Shown here: positions 38,466 to 48,600 of the stretch, in pieces
Layout of the letters: each line of letters opens with the position of its first letter
Numbering within the stretch: the first letter of the stretch is position 1
DNA from: Bacteroidales bacterium
GTDB taxonomy: Bacteria; Bacteroidota; Bacteroidia; Bacteroidales; Muribaculaceae
NCBI GenBank assembly: GCA_014800895.1
Contig: JAAVFG010000040.1
Span: forward strand, 36,520 to 100,519
Reading direction: 5' to 3'
DNA: 64,000 nt
Made by a program: the position numbers and the translations under genes
The notes under the pieces: generated by a model
Told to the model about the DNA's origin: nothing
Seen by the model: the letters and a program-made list of their open reading frames with translations, nothing else
The model's database searches: none

Positions 38466-40094
38466 TTATCTGTCAATATCAGGGATAACGAAATCAAGTG
38501 CCGCTCCGATCGTAATCAAATCGGCAATCATGTTACCCTCGCAGCATATTCCCATTACACCAACAAGGTTGAAGCATGGGCTCTGGAAGTGAACACGGAA
38601 GGGAGTCTTCTCCCCTGTTGATTCGATATACACACCGAATGTTCCGCGACTCGCCTCTACCTGCTGGTACCATCTTCCGGCGGGGAGCTTGATAATCTTC
38701 GGCACCTGGCAGCGGATATCACCCTCCGGAATATTATCAACAAGCTGCGCAAGAATCTTGCAACTCTGCTCTATCTCCTTCATGCGCACCATATAACGGC
38801 TGTAAGAATCACATCCGTCAAGAAGTACCTCCTCAAAGTCAAGCTCTGAGTAGATTGAATATGGATGCTTCTTGCGGCAGTCGCAGCTCCAGTTGGATCC
38901 GCGTCCGCTCGGTCCGGTGATCGCATAATTGACAGCCTGCTCTTTCGAAAGCATACCCACTCCCTTAAGACGATTCTTAGCGATAAGGTTTTTGGAGAAT
39001 ACTGTATGATATTCCTTCAGACGCTCGGGCATAATCTCAATGAGATGCTTGACATCCTTCACGAAATCGGGATGAAGATCAGCAATCACACCGCCGATAA
39101 CGTTATAGTTCATTGACATTCTTGCTCCGCAAGTCTTCTCAAAGATATCAAGCACAAGCTCACGCTCACGGAATCCATAGAAGAATGCAGTAGTCGCACC
39201 GAGGTCCATAGCCGTACATCCGAATGCAAGAAGGTGTGAAGATATACGCATAAGCTCATCCATCATCACGCGGATTACTTCCGCACGACGAGGCACTTCA
39301 AGACCCATTGCCTTCTCGATACACATACAGAGACAGTGACGGTTCTGATGTGCGGACATATAGTCCATACGGTCGGTGAAATGAAGAATCTGTGCATAGC
39401 CGAGATCCTCGCAAAGTTTCTCGATACCACGGTGAATATATCCGGATACAACATCCACTTTTTTCACCACCTCGCCGTCAAGAGCCGTACGGAAACGCAT
39501 CACACCATGAGTAGAGGGATGCTGCGGACCTATGTTCACCACATAATCATCCGGATTGAACACCTTACCCATTCTCTTGACAATCTTGCCATCCTCCTCC
39601 ACATAAGAGCATGTATCATCCTCATTCACCTCATCATTCAATCTGATAGGATTGAGTTTCGGATCAGCATCGTAATCCTTACGAAGAGGATGTCCTACCC
39701 AGTCATTACGAAGGAAGAAGCGACGCATATCCGGATGGTTGATAAACTTTATTCCGAAGAAATCGTAAACCTCTCTCTCCTGGAAGTTAGCTACACCCCA
39801 GAGGTCGCTGACACTATGGATATATGCATCGTCACGGTTTTCACATACCACCTTCACAGATATCACCTCCCAATCATGAGAAGTGGAAGTAAGATAATAT
39901 ATCACACCGATAGAATCCTTCCAGTCCATACCGACTACAGCGGTAAGGACGTCGAAATCAAATTCCTTATTCTCTTTGAGCTCCTTAGCAAAAGCATACC
40001 AATCCTTATCAGGCACATTGACAAGGAGAGTTTCACCCTCCTCAAATGTGGCGGACGGACAGATTTTGCTTATTTTTTCTTTTATATCGCTCAT
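38466..40094 (-). CDS. nuoCD: NADH-quinone oxidoreductase subunit C/D fusion
   Basis: NuoC N-terminus (FQEREVYDFFGIKFINHPDMRRFFLRNDWVGHPLRKDY) joined to NuoD (NIGPQHPSTHGVMRF, GYIHRGIEKLCED). Confidence 0.96.
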   Translation of the reverse strand: MSDIKEKISKICPSATFEEGETLLVNVPDKDWYAFAKELKENKEFDFDVLTAVVGMDWKDSIGVIYYLTSTSHDWEVISVKVVCENRDDAYIHSVSDLWGVANFQEREVYDFFGIKFINHPDMRRFFLRNDWVGHPLRKDYDADPKLNPIRLNDEVNEDDTCSYVEEDGKIVKRMGKVFNPDDYVVNIGPQHPSTHGVMRFRTALDGEVVKKVDVVSGYIHRGIEKLCEDLGYAQILHFTDRMDYMSAHQNRHCLCMCIEKAMGLEVPRRAEVIRVMMDELMRISSHLLAFGCTAMDLGATTAFFYGFRERELVLDIFEKTCGARMSMNYNVIGGVIADLHPDFVKDVKHLIEIMPERLKEYHTVFSKNLIAKNRLKGVGMLSKEQAVNYAITGPSGRGSNWSCDCRKKHPYSIYSELDFEEVLLDGCDSYSRYMVRMKEIEQSCKILAQLVDNIPEGDIRCQVPKIIKLPAGRWYQQVEASRGTFGVYIESTGEKTPFRVHFQSPCFNLVGVMGICCEGNMIADLITIGAALDFVIPDIDR

Positions 40095-40127
40095 GCTTAA
40101 TTGTCAGTTATTTATAATTTGCAGAAA

Positions 40128-40742
40128 TTAACCGATATGTCCCTTCTCCTCGGGATGCTCCTTGAAGAAGTCTTCGATCTTCTCTTTTCTGTTGGCACCA
40201 CCAAAGAATTTCTCCACTTTGATCTTACGCTGAAGCTGCATCAAGCCATAGAACATTGCCTCGGGACGCGGAGGACAACCGGGGATATAAACATCAACGG
40301 GAAGAATCTCATCCACACCGTTCACCACGCAATAGCTCTTCTTGAAAGGACCGCCTGAAACAGCGCAACCGCCGCATGCAATCACATACTTCGGATCTGC
40401 CACCTGCTCATAGAGACGACGCATCACAGGAGCCATACGATGGACTATCGTGCCCTGCACCATAATATAGTCAGCCTGACGAGGCGAGTTACGAGCCACC
40501 TCGAATCCGAAACGAGCCATATCATAACGTGCCGCGCCGAGACTCATAAACTCGATAGCGCAGCAGGACGTTCCGAAACACAGAGGCCACAATGAGTTCG
40601 CACGACCCCAGTTAATGAGTTCGTCGAGCTTTCCTACCATCACATTAGCACCTGTAGCATTGAGTTCCTCAACGAGTTTATCAATATACTCATTATCCTT
40701 GAAGTCCTCATGCTTCATGCTTTTTATATTGTCTATTCCCAT
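40128..40742 (-). CDS. nuoB: NADH-quinone oxidoreductase subunit B
   Basis: N2-cluster residues in [24 protein letters not shown] and [12 protein letters not shown]. Confidence 0.97.
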   Translation of the reverse strand: MGIDNIKSMKHEDFKDNEYIDKLVEELNATGANVMVGKLDELINWGRANSLWPLCFGTSCCAIEFMSLGAARYDMARFGFEVARNSPRQADYIMVQGTIVHRMAPVMRRLYEQVADPKYVIACGGCAVSGGPFKKSYCVVNGVDEILPVDVYIPGCPPRPEAMFYGLMQLQRKIKVEKFFGGANRKEKIEDFFKEHPEEKGHIG

Positions 40743-41104
40743 TTAAGAGCTCCTTTCTTCCAAGCGTAAGCAAGGCCTAAAATAAGTACGAACATAAAAA
40801 TCGCGATACAGAGGATGCCCTGAGGTCCGAGCCCACGCATCACTACCGACCACGGATAAAGAAATACCGTCTCCACATCAAAGATAAGGAAGAGGATAGC
40901 GAAAATGTAATAACCGGCTTTGAACTGAATCATTGATTCACCACGTGTCGGGATACCACACTCATAAGGCTCTGCCTTCTTAACAGAGAACGACTTCGGA
41001 GAAATCAGGCGGGCTATCAGGAGCGCAGCAAAAACCAGGCCGATACCTGTCAGCATGGCTGTAATAGAGAGCACACCATTGCCTATCTCCAGCAATAGAT
41101 TCAT
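40733..41104 (-). CDS. nuoA: NADH-quinone oxidoreductase subunit A
   Basis: [46 protein letters not shown]. Confidence 0.97.
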   Translation of the reverse strand: MNLLLEIGNGVLSITAMLTGIGLVFAALLIARLISPKSFSVKKAEPYECGIPTRGESMIQFKAGYYIFAILFLIFDVETVFLYPWSVVMRGLGPQGILCIAIFMFVLILGLAYAWKKGALKWE

Positions 41105-41175
41105 ATTTCCTTAGTATTTAATTAGTTAGAATATTCTACAATGTGTTTCACGGTATGATCCGCTTTTTGTACCTG

Positions 41176-41207
41176 CAAAGATAGTCAATTTTTCTTACTT
41201 ATACAAA
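41176..41207 (-). promoter_or_regulatory. Promoter of the nuo-atp-nuo block
   Basis: Minus strand TTTG (41207-41204), 20 nt, TATCTTTG (41183-41176): full match to the Bacteroides consensus; implied 5' UTR about 67 nt. Confidence 0.8.
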
Positions 41208-41297
41208 GACTCCACTTCCTTAAATCTTTACTATTTCTAAGGAAATGGAGCCTATTCTATATGTTATGCAACATATTTATGCTATCGTGTCAGTTTA

Positions 41298-42290
41298 TCA
41301 GCGAACCACGAATTCCATGTATTTACCGGTAAACAATCCCTGGAACACACCCGCTACTGTGAAATTAAAGGTGGCTTCCACCATGTTTCCCTCTGCAGCG
41401 AAATGCAGATGTGTAAAGGGGAATTTAGGATATGGCACCGCTTCCCCACCCTCTATTGACTGAGGGATAACGTTTTCAGCCTCGATTACAAATCCATTGT
41501 TTGTAAGGTCTACGTCAAGTCCGGGAAGTATCAGACATTTAAGCGCCGGCATATCCTTGTTGAATTTGGCATTATAGATAATCAGATCCACTTTCTTCTT
41601 TTCGAGATCGAATTTCACACGATATTCAATTTCCGAATCGAAGTAAGAGGTCTGAATATCTCCCATGCCGGGATCCTCTCCTTCATCCGCCTTAGGTCTC
41701 ATGCCGGTTACCTCGGTAGTTGTGGCTCCATGATATACAAGGTCGGGCCAGAAAGTATATACCTGATACTTATCTCCCAGCATATAGCGAATCTTTGAAG
41801 CCGCCGTGCCGCGGGAATTAAATTTAAGGGTCTCGGCAAAGGGAGATTTAGGATCGATCTCAATATCTGTCGGAGGAGTGTAGACACATGTCGAGATCTC
41901 ATAACGGAGATCTTTCACTTCAAGACCGTTTGACGCACGTCCTGCATTAGCCTCAAACCCATGAAGTATGGGACACGGTACATCATTGAAGCTCATTATC
42001 ACACTTGTAAAGGGGATTGCCACTGTCTGGAATCCTACATTCTTGTTATCACCCAATGAGACACTTCCGGCAGTAATGGTGGCAGTGTTTTTCATGTTAT
42101 CCCATGAGATGCTGTAAGCTCCCTGTGAGATTACAGGCGAACCGGACATATCCGGTGTGCCGTCTTCGCTGAGCATGGTGACATAATTATATGTATGGAC
42201 CGGCTGTGTGGAAACGCTTACCGGATCCTTCATACATGAGGTAAAAAGCATTCCTACTCCTACCAGGCTGAATAAAACTTTCTTCATCAT
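41298..42290 (-). CDS. Hypothetical lipoprotein paired with a TonB-dependent receptor
   Basis: Signal with lipobox GMLFTSCMKD; 330 aa; directly downstream of the receptor gene. Confidence 0.75.
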   Translation of the reverse strand: MMKKVLFSLVGVGMLFTSCMKDPVSVSTQPVHTYNYVTMLSEDGTPDMSGSPVISQGAYSISWDNMKNTATITAGSVSLGDNKNVGFQTVAIPFTSVIMSFNDVPCPILHGFEANAGRASNGLEVKDLRYEISTCVYTPPTDIEIDPKSPFAETLKFNSRGTAASKIRYMLGDKYQVYTFWPDLVYHGATTTEVTGMRPKADEGEDPGMGDIQTSYFDSEIEYRVKFDLEKKKVDLIIYNAKFNKDMPALKCLILPGLDVDLTNNGFVIEAENVIPQSIEGGEAVPYPKFPFTHLHFAAEGNMVEATFNFTVAGVFQGLFTGKYMEFVVR

Positions 42291-42320
42291 TTATATTGTA
42301 GTTGTTATATTTTTACAAAT

Positions 42321-44555
42321 TTAAAAATTAAATCTCAAAGTAGCACCAACTCTTAGCGGTTTTCCTCTCTGTAAAAATTCATTTCCCATCGACATGAAAT
42401 AGAAGGTATTGAATTTTGTATCTGTAAGATTTTCTCCCCAGAGCTGTAACTCCCAGCTTTTAGCTTCAAATGTTACAGTCGCTCCTGCTTCCGCATAGAG
42501 AGGCTGGCAACGGGTATTTGCCTCATTCCAGAAAATTTTTCCGGTGGCTCTCATATTCAGGTCAATCCCTATCTTCTTGACGCCCAGGATTACTTTTTGC
42601 AACGGTTGCTCCCATAGCGCCTGAAGGAAAATAGTATTTCGCGGTGCATAAGGAAGTGTTTTCCCTTTAAACTGTGCCTGCCCGTTGTTATAGTCCAGAA
42701 ATTTAGCGTTTGTATATCCATATGAGGCAGCAAGAAGAAGACGGTCATGCGGTCTGCCACTTATGCTCACCTCGCAACCTAATGAGCGGGTATGCCCTGC
42801 ATTGGTCATTATTCTTCCCGTTGTTGTGCCGTCAGGGAAAGTGGTCATCTGCTGGTCACGGCAGTCTATATAGAAAAGTGTCAGGTCTGAAGTGAGCCTG
42901 CCGTTAAAGAATGATAGATGGGAGCCAAGTTCGTAATTCCAACTATATTCCGGCTTGTAACCCACCACATCATCCACATCATAGTTTGTTCCGATACCCA
43001 TAATTCCCATCAGTCGTCCCTGCAATACATCGCTGAACATCTGGGTGTTGAATCCTCCGGCTTTATATCCCTTCGAAACCACTGCATATATATTACCCGT
43101 CACTTCCCCTTCAAATGAATACATCGCGCTGACCTTAGGCATCCAGTTGAAGAAATGACGGTGTAGCTTTCCTGTGTCATCTATATTGATGTCGACATGC
43201 CGGAAAGGTATCAGGTCATCTTCCCCCACCCTTTCATTAATCATATACCCGGTATTGCAACGGCTTCGGAAATTGAGAGAGGCACGCTCATAATCCAATC
43301 TTATCCCGGCTGTGAAATTCCATGGTCCTACTTCATAACGCGATTCATGATATAACGCTACTCCGAATGTGGGGATAGTGAAATCGCTCAATAACGGGAA
43401 CTCCCTGTTATCCCAGCTGATAGGGTAATATGGATTTGCATTATTGCGATGATCCTCTATCAGTGTCCGGATACCTTCATCCTTGAAAGTGACCGGCGCC
43501 TTCATATCGAGATGCTTGTAGAATCCGAAGAAGCCGCCCAACCATCTGTACGCCCCATCCTTTGCGCTCCCCTTGAACACGAGATCTTCCGTCAGTCCCG
43601 TTTCGCGCTGTTTCTGTGTGAGTGTGAAATAGGGAAGGGGAAGAAAGTCCTGGTCAAGAGTCATATTATCATCAATATACTGCACGGCAGTCACACTGGT
43701 CATGGTATATCCCTTGCCACGATAATTCAGGGTAAGACCGTCATTGATCGTGAAGCGATGATAGTAACAGCTGTCATTATAGTTGATCTCTCCTGTATTG
43801 ATATATTCATAAGGGTATCCGCCTTGACGTAGTAGAGAGGAGGAAAGCACATTCTGGAGAGTAAGCCTATCATTTATAAGCCATTGTGTCTTCCATCTTG
43901 CCGCTCCTGAAGCTTCATGGTCAAGTTTCTTCCCGGTATATTTATTAGTAAAATAGCCCCCCAGATACCCACCGTTTACATTAAACGACATGGCAAGATT
44001 ATCCTTCAACTTCCCATACCAACCCAAAGCCCCTTTATATGAATTTCCGGAAGATACCTGAAGATTTATTCTCCAACCCTGATATCGCATCGGCGAAAGG
44101 GTCGTTATATTAATAAGACCTCCCATAGTGTTTCTGCCGAACAGTGTGGATTGCGGACCTCGCAGCATCTCGATGGATGCTATATCGGCTATATCGAAAT
44201 CATAAGCATCTTTATTAAGATATGGCACGTTATCGACATTCAAGCCCACTGCCGGTTGATCCATTCTCGCCCCTATCCCCCTCACATAAATTGATGATGT
44301 GATGCGTGAGCCGTAATCAGGAATATAGAAATTAGGAATCACATTGGATGCAGCTTTCATCCCGTCAATATTCAATTCCTCTATTTCGTTCCGTCCTATC
44401 ACGGAGGAGGAAACCGCCTCTTTTCTCAATTTGCTTTCCTGCTTGACAGCCACGACGTTAAGTTCTTCCAATATGCGGGAGAAAGTCGTATCTTTCCCCT
44501 CCGACGGAAGTCCTGCCATCACTGAGGCTCCGAGCATGAATAGTGTTGGTGTCAA
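42321..44555 (-). CDS. TonB-dependent receptor (plug and barrel; not SusC-like)
   Basis: TonB-box-like NVVAVKQ, IYVRGIGARMDQPAVGLNVDNVPYL, MLRGPQSTLFGRNTMGGLINI; terminal aromatic LRVGATLRFNF. Start is TTG at 44555 or ATG at 44537. Confidence 0.9.
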   Translation of the reverse strand: MTPTLFMLGASVMAGLPSEGKDTTFSRILEELNVVAVKQESKLRKEAVSSSVIGRNEIEELNIDGMKAASNVIPNFYIPDYGSRITSSIYVRGIGARMDQPAVGLNVDNVPYLNKDAYDFDIADIASIEMLRGPQSTLFGRNTMGGLINITTLSPMRYQGWRINLQVSSGNSYKGALGWYGKLKDNLAMSFNVNGGYLGGYFTNKYTGKKLDHEASGAARWKTQWLINDRLTLQNVLSSSLLRQGGYPYEYINTGEINYNDSCYYHRFTINDGLTLNYRGKGYTMTSVTAVQYIDDNMTLDQDFLPLPYFTLTQKQRETGLTEDLVFKGSAKDGAYRWLGGFFGFYKHLDMKAPVTFKDEGIRTLIEDHRNNANPYYPISWDNREFPLLSDFTIPTFGVALYHESRYEVGPWNFTAGIRLDYERASLNFRSRCNTGYMINERVGEDDLIPFRHVDINIDDTGKLHRHFFNWMPKVSAMYSFEGEVTGNIYAVVSKGYKAGGFNTQMFSDVLQGRLMGIMGIGTNYDVDDVVGYKPEYSWNYELGSHLSFFNGRLTSDLTLFYIDCRDQQMTTFPDGTTTGRIMTNAGHTRSLGCEVSISGRPHDRLLLAASYGYTNAKFLDYNNGQAQFKGKTLPYAPRNTIFLQALWEQPLQKVILGVKKIGIDLNMRATGKIFWNEANTRCQPLYAEAGATVTFEAKSWELQLWGENLTDTKFNTFYFMSMGNEFLQRGKPLRVGATLRFNF

Positions 44556-44579
44556 GTATCTGGAGTATTAATTGTTTGT

Positions 44580-44654
44580 TACAAAATTAATCTCTTTCCT
44601 TCACCCCTGCAATCATCATTATTTATGATTTTATTATATTTTATTAATTTTGTA
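44580..44654. promoter_or_regulatory. Symmetric divergent promoter region between the TonB receptor gene and rnz
   Basis: Perfect 12-bp inverted repeat TACAAAATTAAT / ATTAATTTTGTA; TAATTTTG on each strand; minus-strand copy has an ATTG 20 nt upstream. Confidence 0.55.
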
Positions 44655-44656
44655 TT

Positions 44657-45571
44657 ATGAGCAGTTTTCAGATACATACATTAGGTTGCGGCTCTGCCAA
44701 ACCGACACTTCATCATCAGCCATCATGCACAGTTGTGAATCATCACGATAGTTTATATATGATCGATTGCGGAGAAGGGGCGCAGCTGGCGTTCCAGAGA
44801 CATAAGCTACGCTTCTCCCGTCTTCGCCATGTCTTTCTGACCCACCTCCACGGAGATCATGTATTAGGGTTGCCGGGGCTTGTCTCTTCTCTGGCTTTAG
44901 GGGGCATGGGGGGCGACATTACAATCCATACCTTTGCGGAAGGGAAAAAGATTCTTGAGAAGATTTTCTATTTCTTTGCAGGAGATACTCCCTTTGATGT
45001 CCGATTCAATATCATTCAGCCCGAAGAGGCGGTTATACTTGATACCCCCTCCCTTACGGTCCGGACCATCCCCCTCCGGCATCGTGTGCCGACTGTCGGA
45101 TTCATATTCGAGGAGAAGGAGAAACCGCGTCATATCAAGCGAGATATGATCGACTTCCATCAAGTGCCGACACATCTTATCCGTCGCATCAAAGCAGGTG
45201 AAGATTATGTAAAACCTGACGGAACTGTTATCGCCAATAAAATCCTCACCACCGATCCCTCCCCTTCCCTCTCTTACGCTCATATGAGCGACACGGCATA
45301 TTTTCCTGAATTAGCTGAAAAAATCGGACCGGTAGACCTGTTGTTTCATGAAACCACATACACCGAGCTGCATAAAAGCGAAGCCGCTCCGCGCGGACAT
45401 TCCACTGCAAAGGAAGCGGCAATGATAGCGCGAGATGCCGGTGCGAAGGCTCTCCTTACAGGTCATTACTCATCACGTTATAAGGATGACACGGTTTTCC
45501 TTAAAGAGGCACAGGAGATTTTCCCCAATGTGATATTGAATAAGGAAGGATTAATTACAAAATTAGACTAA
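44657..45571 (+). CDS. rnz: Ribonuclease Z
   Basis: LGCGSAKPTLHHQPSCTVV, HLHGDHVLGLPGL, YAHMSDTAYFPEL, RGHSTAKEAAMIARDAGAKALLTGHYSSRY. Confidence 0.95.
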   Translation: MSSFQIHTLGCGSAKPTLHHQPSCTVVNHHDSLYMIDCGEGAQLAFQRHKLRFSRLRHVFLTHLHGDHVLGLPGLVSSLALGGMGGDITIHTFAEGKKILEKIFYFFAGDTPFDVRFNIIQPEEAVILDTPSLTVRTIPLRHRVPTVGFIFEEKEKPRHIKRDMIDFHQVPTHLIRRIKAGEDYVKPDGTVIANKILTTDPSPSLSYAHMSDTAYFPELAEKIGPVDLLFHETTYTELHKSEAAPRGHSTAKEAAMIARDAGAKALLTGHYSSRYKDDTVFLKEAQEIFPNVILNKEGLITKLD

Positions 45572-45595
45572 TCCACGCCTCTAAAAAGGTTTATG

Positions 45596-45640
45596 AAAAA
45601 AATTCCACGGAAGTATTCTTGTTCTTCCGTGGAATTTTTT
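45596..45640. terminator. Bidirectional terminator between rnz and the A2M gene
   Basis: AAAAAAATTCCACGGAAG-tattcttgtt-CTTCCGTGGAATTTTTT. Confidence 0.93.
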
Positions 45641-45663
45641 CAGCTTCCGCTACTAAAAATAAT

Positions 45664-48600
45664 CTAATCAGTCTTGACTAACTCGCCGCTTGAATGTGCC
45701 GTGATGGAGGGAGCATATAAGCTTTGGGCAGTCGCTATTCCTAAAGAATATGAGCCGGCTCTATCCACATAGCAATCGTAAGTTATGATATGAGTACCTT
45801 TCGGAAGATAGGGAATGAAAAGATTGGTCGCTTCATTACGCACCTCCTTATAATACCATACTCCTCCTGTGGATGTATAGTCTGAGACTTGCTCTGCAGG
45901 CTCCAAGAGAGCCGAACGGTTATCATTCACCACAACATACTGAAGATCTCTGTCAGTCTTGAGGGTCAATGTCACCCTCACCTTGTCTCCCTGAGCGAGA
46001 GAGCCGGTAATAGCGCGACTGCCATCTTCGTCAGCTGTGACGGTATAAAGGGCCTTGCTTATGGATAATTGAGCATTACCCTCTTTCTTCACCTCCCTGA
46101 TAGGAGCTACATACTGAGACACCACTCCTCCCCAAGCCGGACCTGATGCATTCCGATGTATCTTCACCTCTCCTCGTTTGCCTGTGAGGGAAAGGGTGAA
46201 CGCTCCCGTCTTAGCGGCTATACGGGGTAGCTCAAGTTTCTCCCCATTCAGATAAACTTCGGGCAGAGAGGAGGGAGTTGTCCAATTCGCTCCCGTTGTC
46301 AGTATGGCATTGACTACTTCCGCCGCCGTCACACCGTCCCCCCAGTTTTCGGTCTGTTTTGACAGAAGAAGCCATTGTCTCATACCGTCAATATCTCCCG
46401 ATGCCGGTCTGATACTTTGCATTGTCTGCAAGATATGAGCCGTAACGCGAAGTTTGCCAAGCCCTTTGAATCCCCCGGAAAGATTATCAAACCATATACC
46501 TTTATCTTTTGAGCTGGAAGCGAATTCCGATATAGAGTTAAGAATAGATTCCGCCTCCTTTCTCTTTCCATCCTTATAAAGTATAGAGGAGAAAGTGGCT
46601 TTGTCATATAAATCCATACCTTTCCATCCATTCTCTCCGGCAGAAATCATTTTTCGTTTAATCTCCTGCATCTCCCGGCTGTGGGAAATATTAACGAATG
46701 CGTCACAATCATAGAAATAATCAAGGAGAGAGAGATAGGAGAAATTCTTAGCTCCAATCTTGCGCCACTCTTTCACGATCTCAGTGTCAACATATCTCAT
46801 ACCTCTCCTGATCATCTCCTCCGCTTCAGACGGAAGGTAGCCGGAACGCTTCATCATAGCGAATCGCCGGATTACCGAACGTGTAATCCACTCGCTCGGC
46901 TCCATATTCTCACACCAACTCCAGCCTCCATCCTTATTCTGGAGTTTACCGAGCGCCTCTATAGTCTCAGCAATAGCGGACGCCACTCTTGATGAATCTG
47001 TATAATTCACAAGATTCATCATTCGCATGGTCTCTCCCTGAGCATTATTCACCCAAGGAGTATTATTTGATGTCACTACCTTCAGCTGCTCGTTTTTCTG
47101 CAGATTGGAGACAAGTGTGGAGTCACTTCTATTCTCTTCCGAGGCGAAGAGATCCAAAGCCTCTCTGATTTCGGGATAACGCTTAATCAATCCTGCTGCA
47201 GTGGCATTGGAGAAGAGGTCATCTGCCAAAGAGAGGGAACTTCGTGAATCCTTCTGACTCAAAGAGGGTAAAGCAGTGACACATTCCCATATGGGGTTAT
47301 CGACATACTGCAATGTCACTGTTTCAGCCTTCCCTTTGTCATGAAGTTTCACTATAATATCCTCCTCTCCCGGAGCGGCATAGAATGTGTTGCCCTCAAT
47401 CACCGGTTGACTGGAGGGGAGCACGGGAATAATGGTCTGCTCTCCGTCCCTGCTTCTCTCCCCTATGCCATACACTCTTATCCTTAACGCGCTTAGATCG
47501 GAGGGTACAAGATATTCGACGGTGATGATTCGGGACCCCATACTCTTCACCATTTCAGCAGAAGCCGTCTCTTTCGCTAAGATTTCTCCTGTCAGAGGAT
47601 TGTCAATAATAAACTCGCCACCGATAGAAGCATCTTCTCCGCTATTGTTGAAGATAGTGGCGGAGACTTGCATCTTATCGCCTGTACGCACGAAACGAGG
47701 TGGATTCATGCTTACCATAACACTACGCGCCGCTACAATATCGCGAGTCAGGACGGAGCCACGCATATCAGGAGTATATCCCAACAGCTGCAACTGCCAT
47801 GTGGCATTTGCCGCAGGAAGCCGGAACGAAAGTGTCGCCACTCCCTCCTTATCTGTTGTCAGATCGGACATAAAGAACGCCAGGGGAGTCTCTACCGACC
47901 GCAATGGTTCATTTTCTCCACCATTATCCGCTCCCGCAGTTGCCTTTGATTCCACCATCGCACCATCAAACATCTCATTCACCACTGCGTCCTCCACGGC
48001 TATTCCTTCTGTTTTCGCCATTGCATAGAGGGGGGCACTCGCCGATTTATATTTCACAGCCCCTGCCGCTCTTGTACCTCTTATCCTTATCTGACCATTC
48101 CTATTAGGTGAGTAAAGTGAATAGCCATATAGATTCCACTCAGGGTATGCGATAACATAAGAGCCAACGGGATGATAGGAGGATGTACGGAAATCATTCT
48201 GTATATTGCCGATATTTTCCGATCTGATCATGCCGGGTTCATTCCAATATAAATCATCATTATATGGATTGAAATGCCAGTTGAATGGAGCCAACGCATT
48301 AAGAGCTTTATTGCTCAAGACTGCCATGACGGGTATGTCAGCCATTCTCTTCCCATTCAGAGTGAAATTAAATTTCCATTCCTCCTGCGCATCCGGTGAA
48401 ACGCGGTCGCGGAAGATGTCGGATGTTATTTCCAACTGCTGAAGCTGTGTAGCCGGAATGAGACGGATTGTGGATGACTGACTTTGGAAATCATGCATTC
48501 CGGTCAGCATCACCTTTACCCTTTCCATCTCGCCGGGCGCTTCTACAGGAATTGAAATTATTCCCTCGGAAATTTTAAACCATTGATATTTTACTGAGCC

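Noticed and set aside
39336-40100. 254-aa plus-strand ORF opposite nuoCD
   Set aside because: Long open antisense frame from codon bias; the minus strand encodes unambiguous NuoCD.
47200-47310. Intact A2M thioester motif
   Set aside because: Read through the expected region and the rest of the protein; no CxEQ found.
47432-48028. 198-aa plus-strand ORF opposite the A2M gene
   Set aside because: Serine/threonine-rich antisense translation; no start-region signals or family resemblance.
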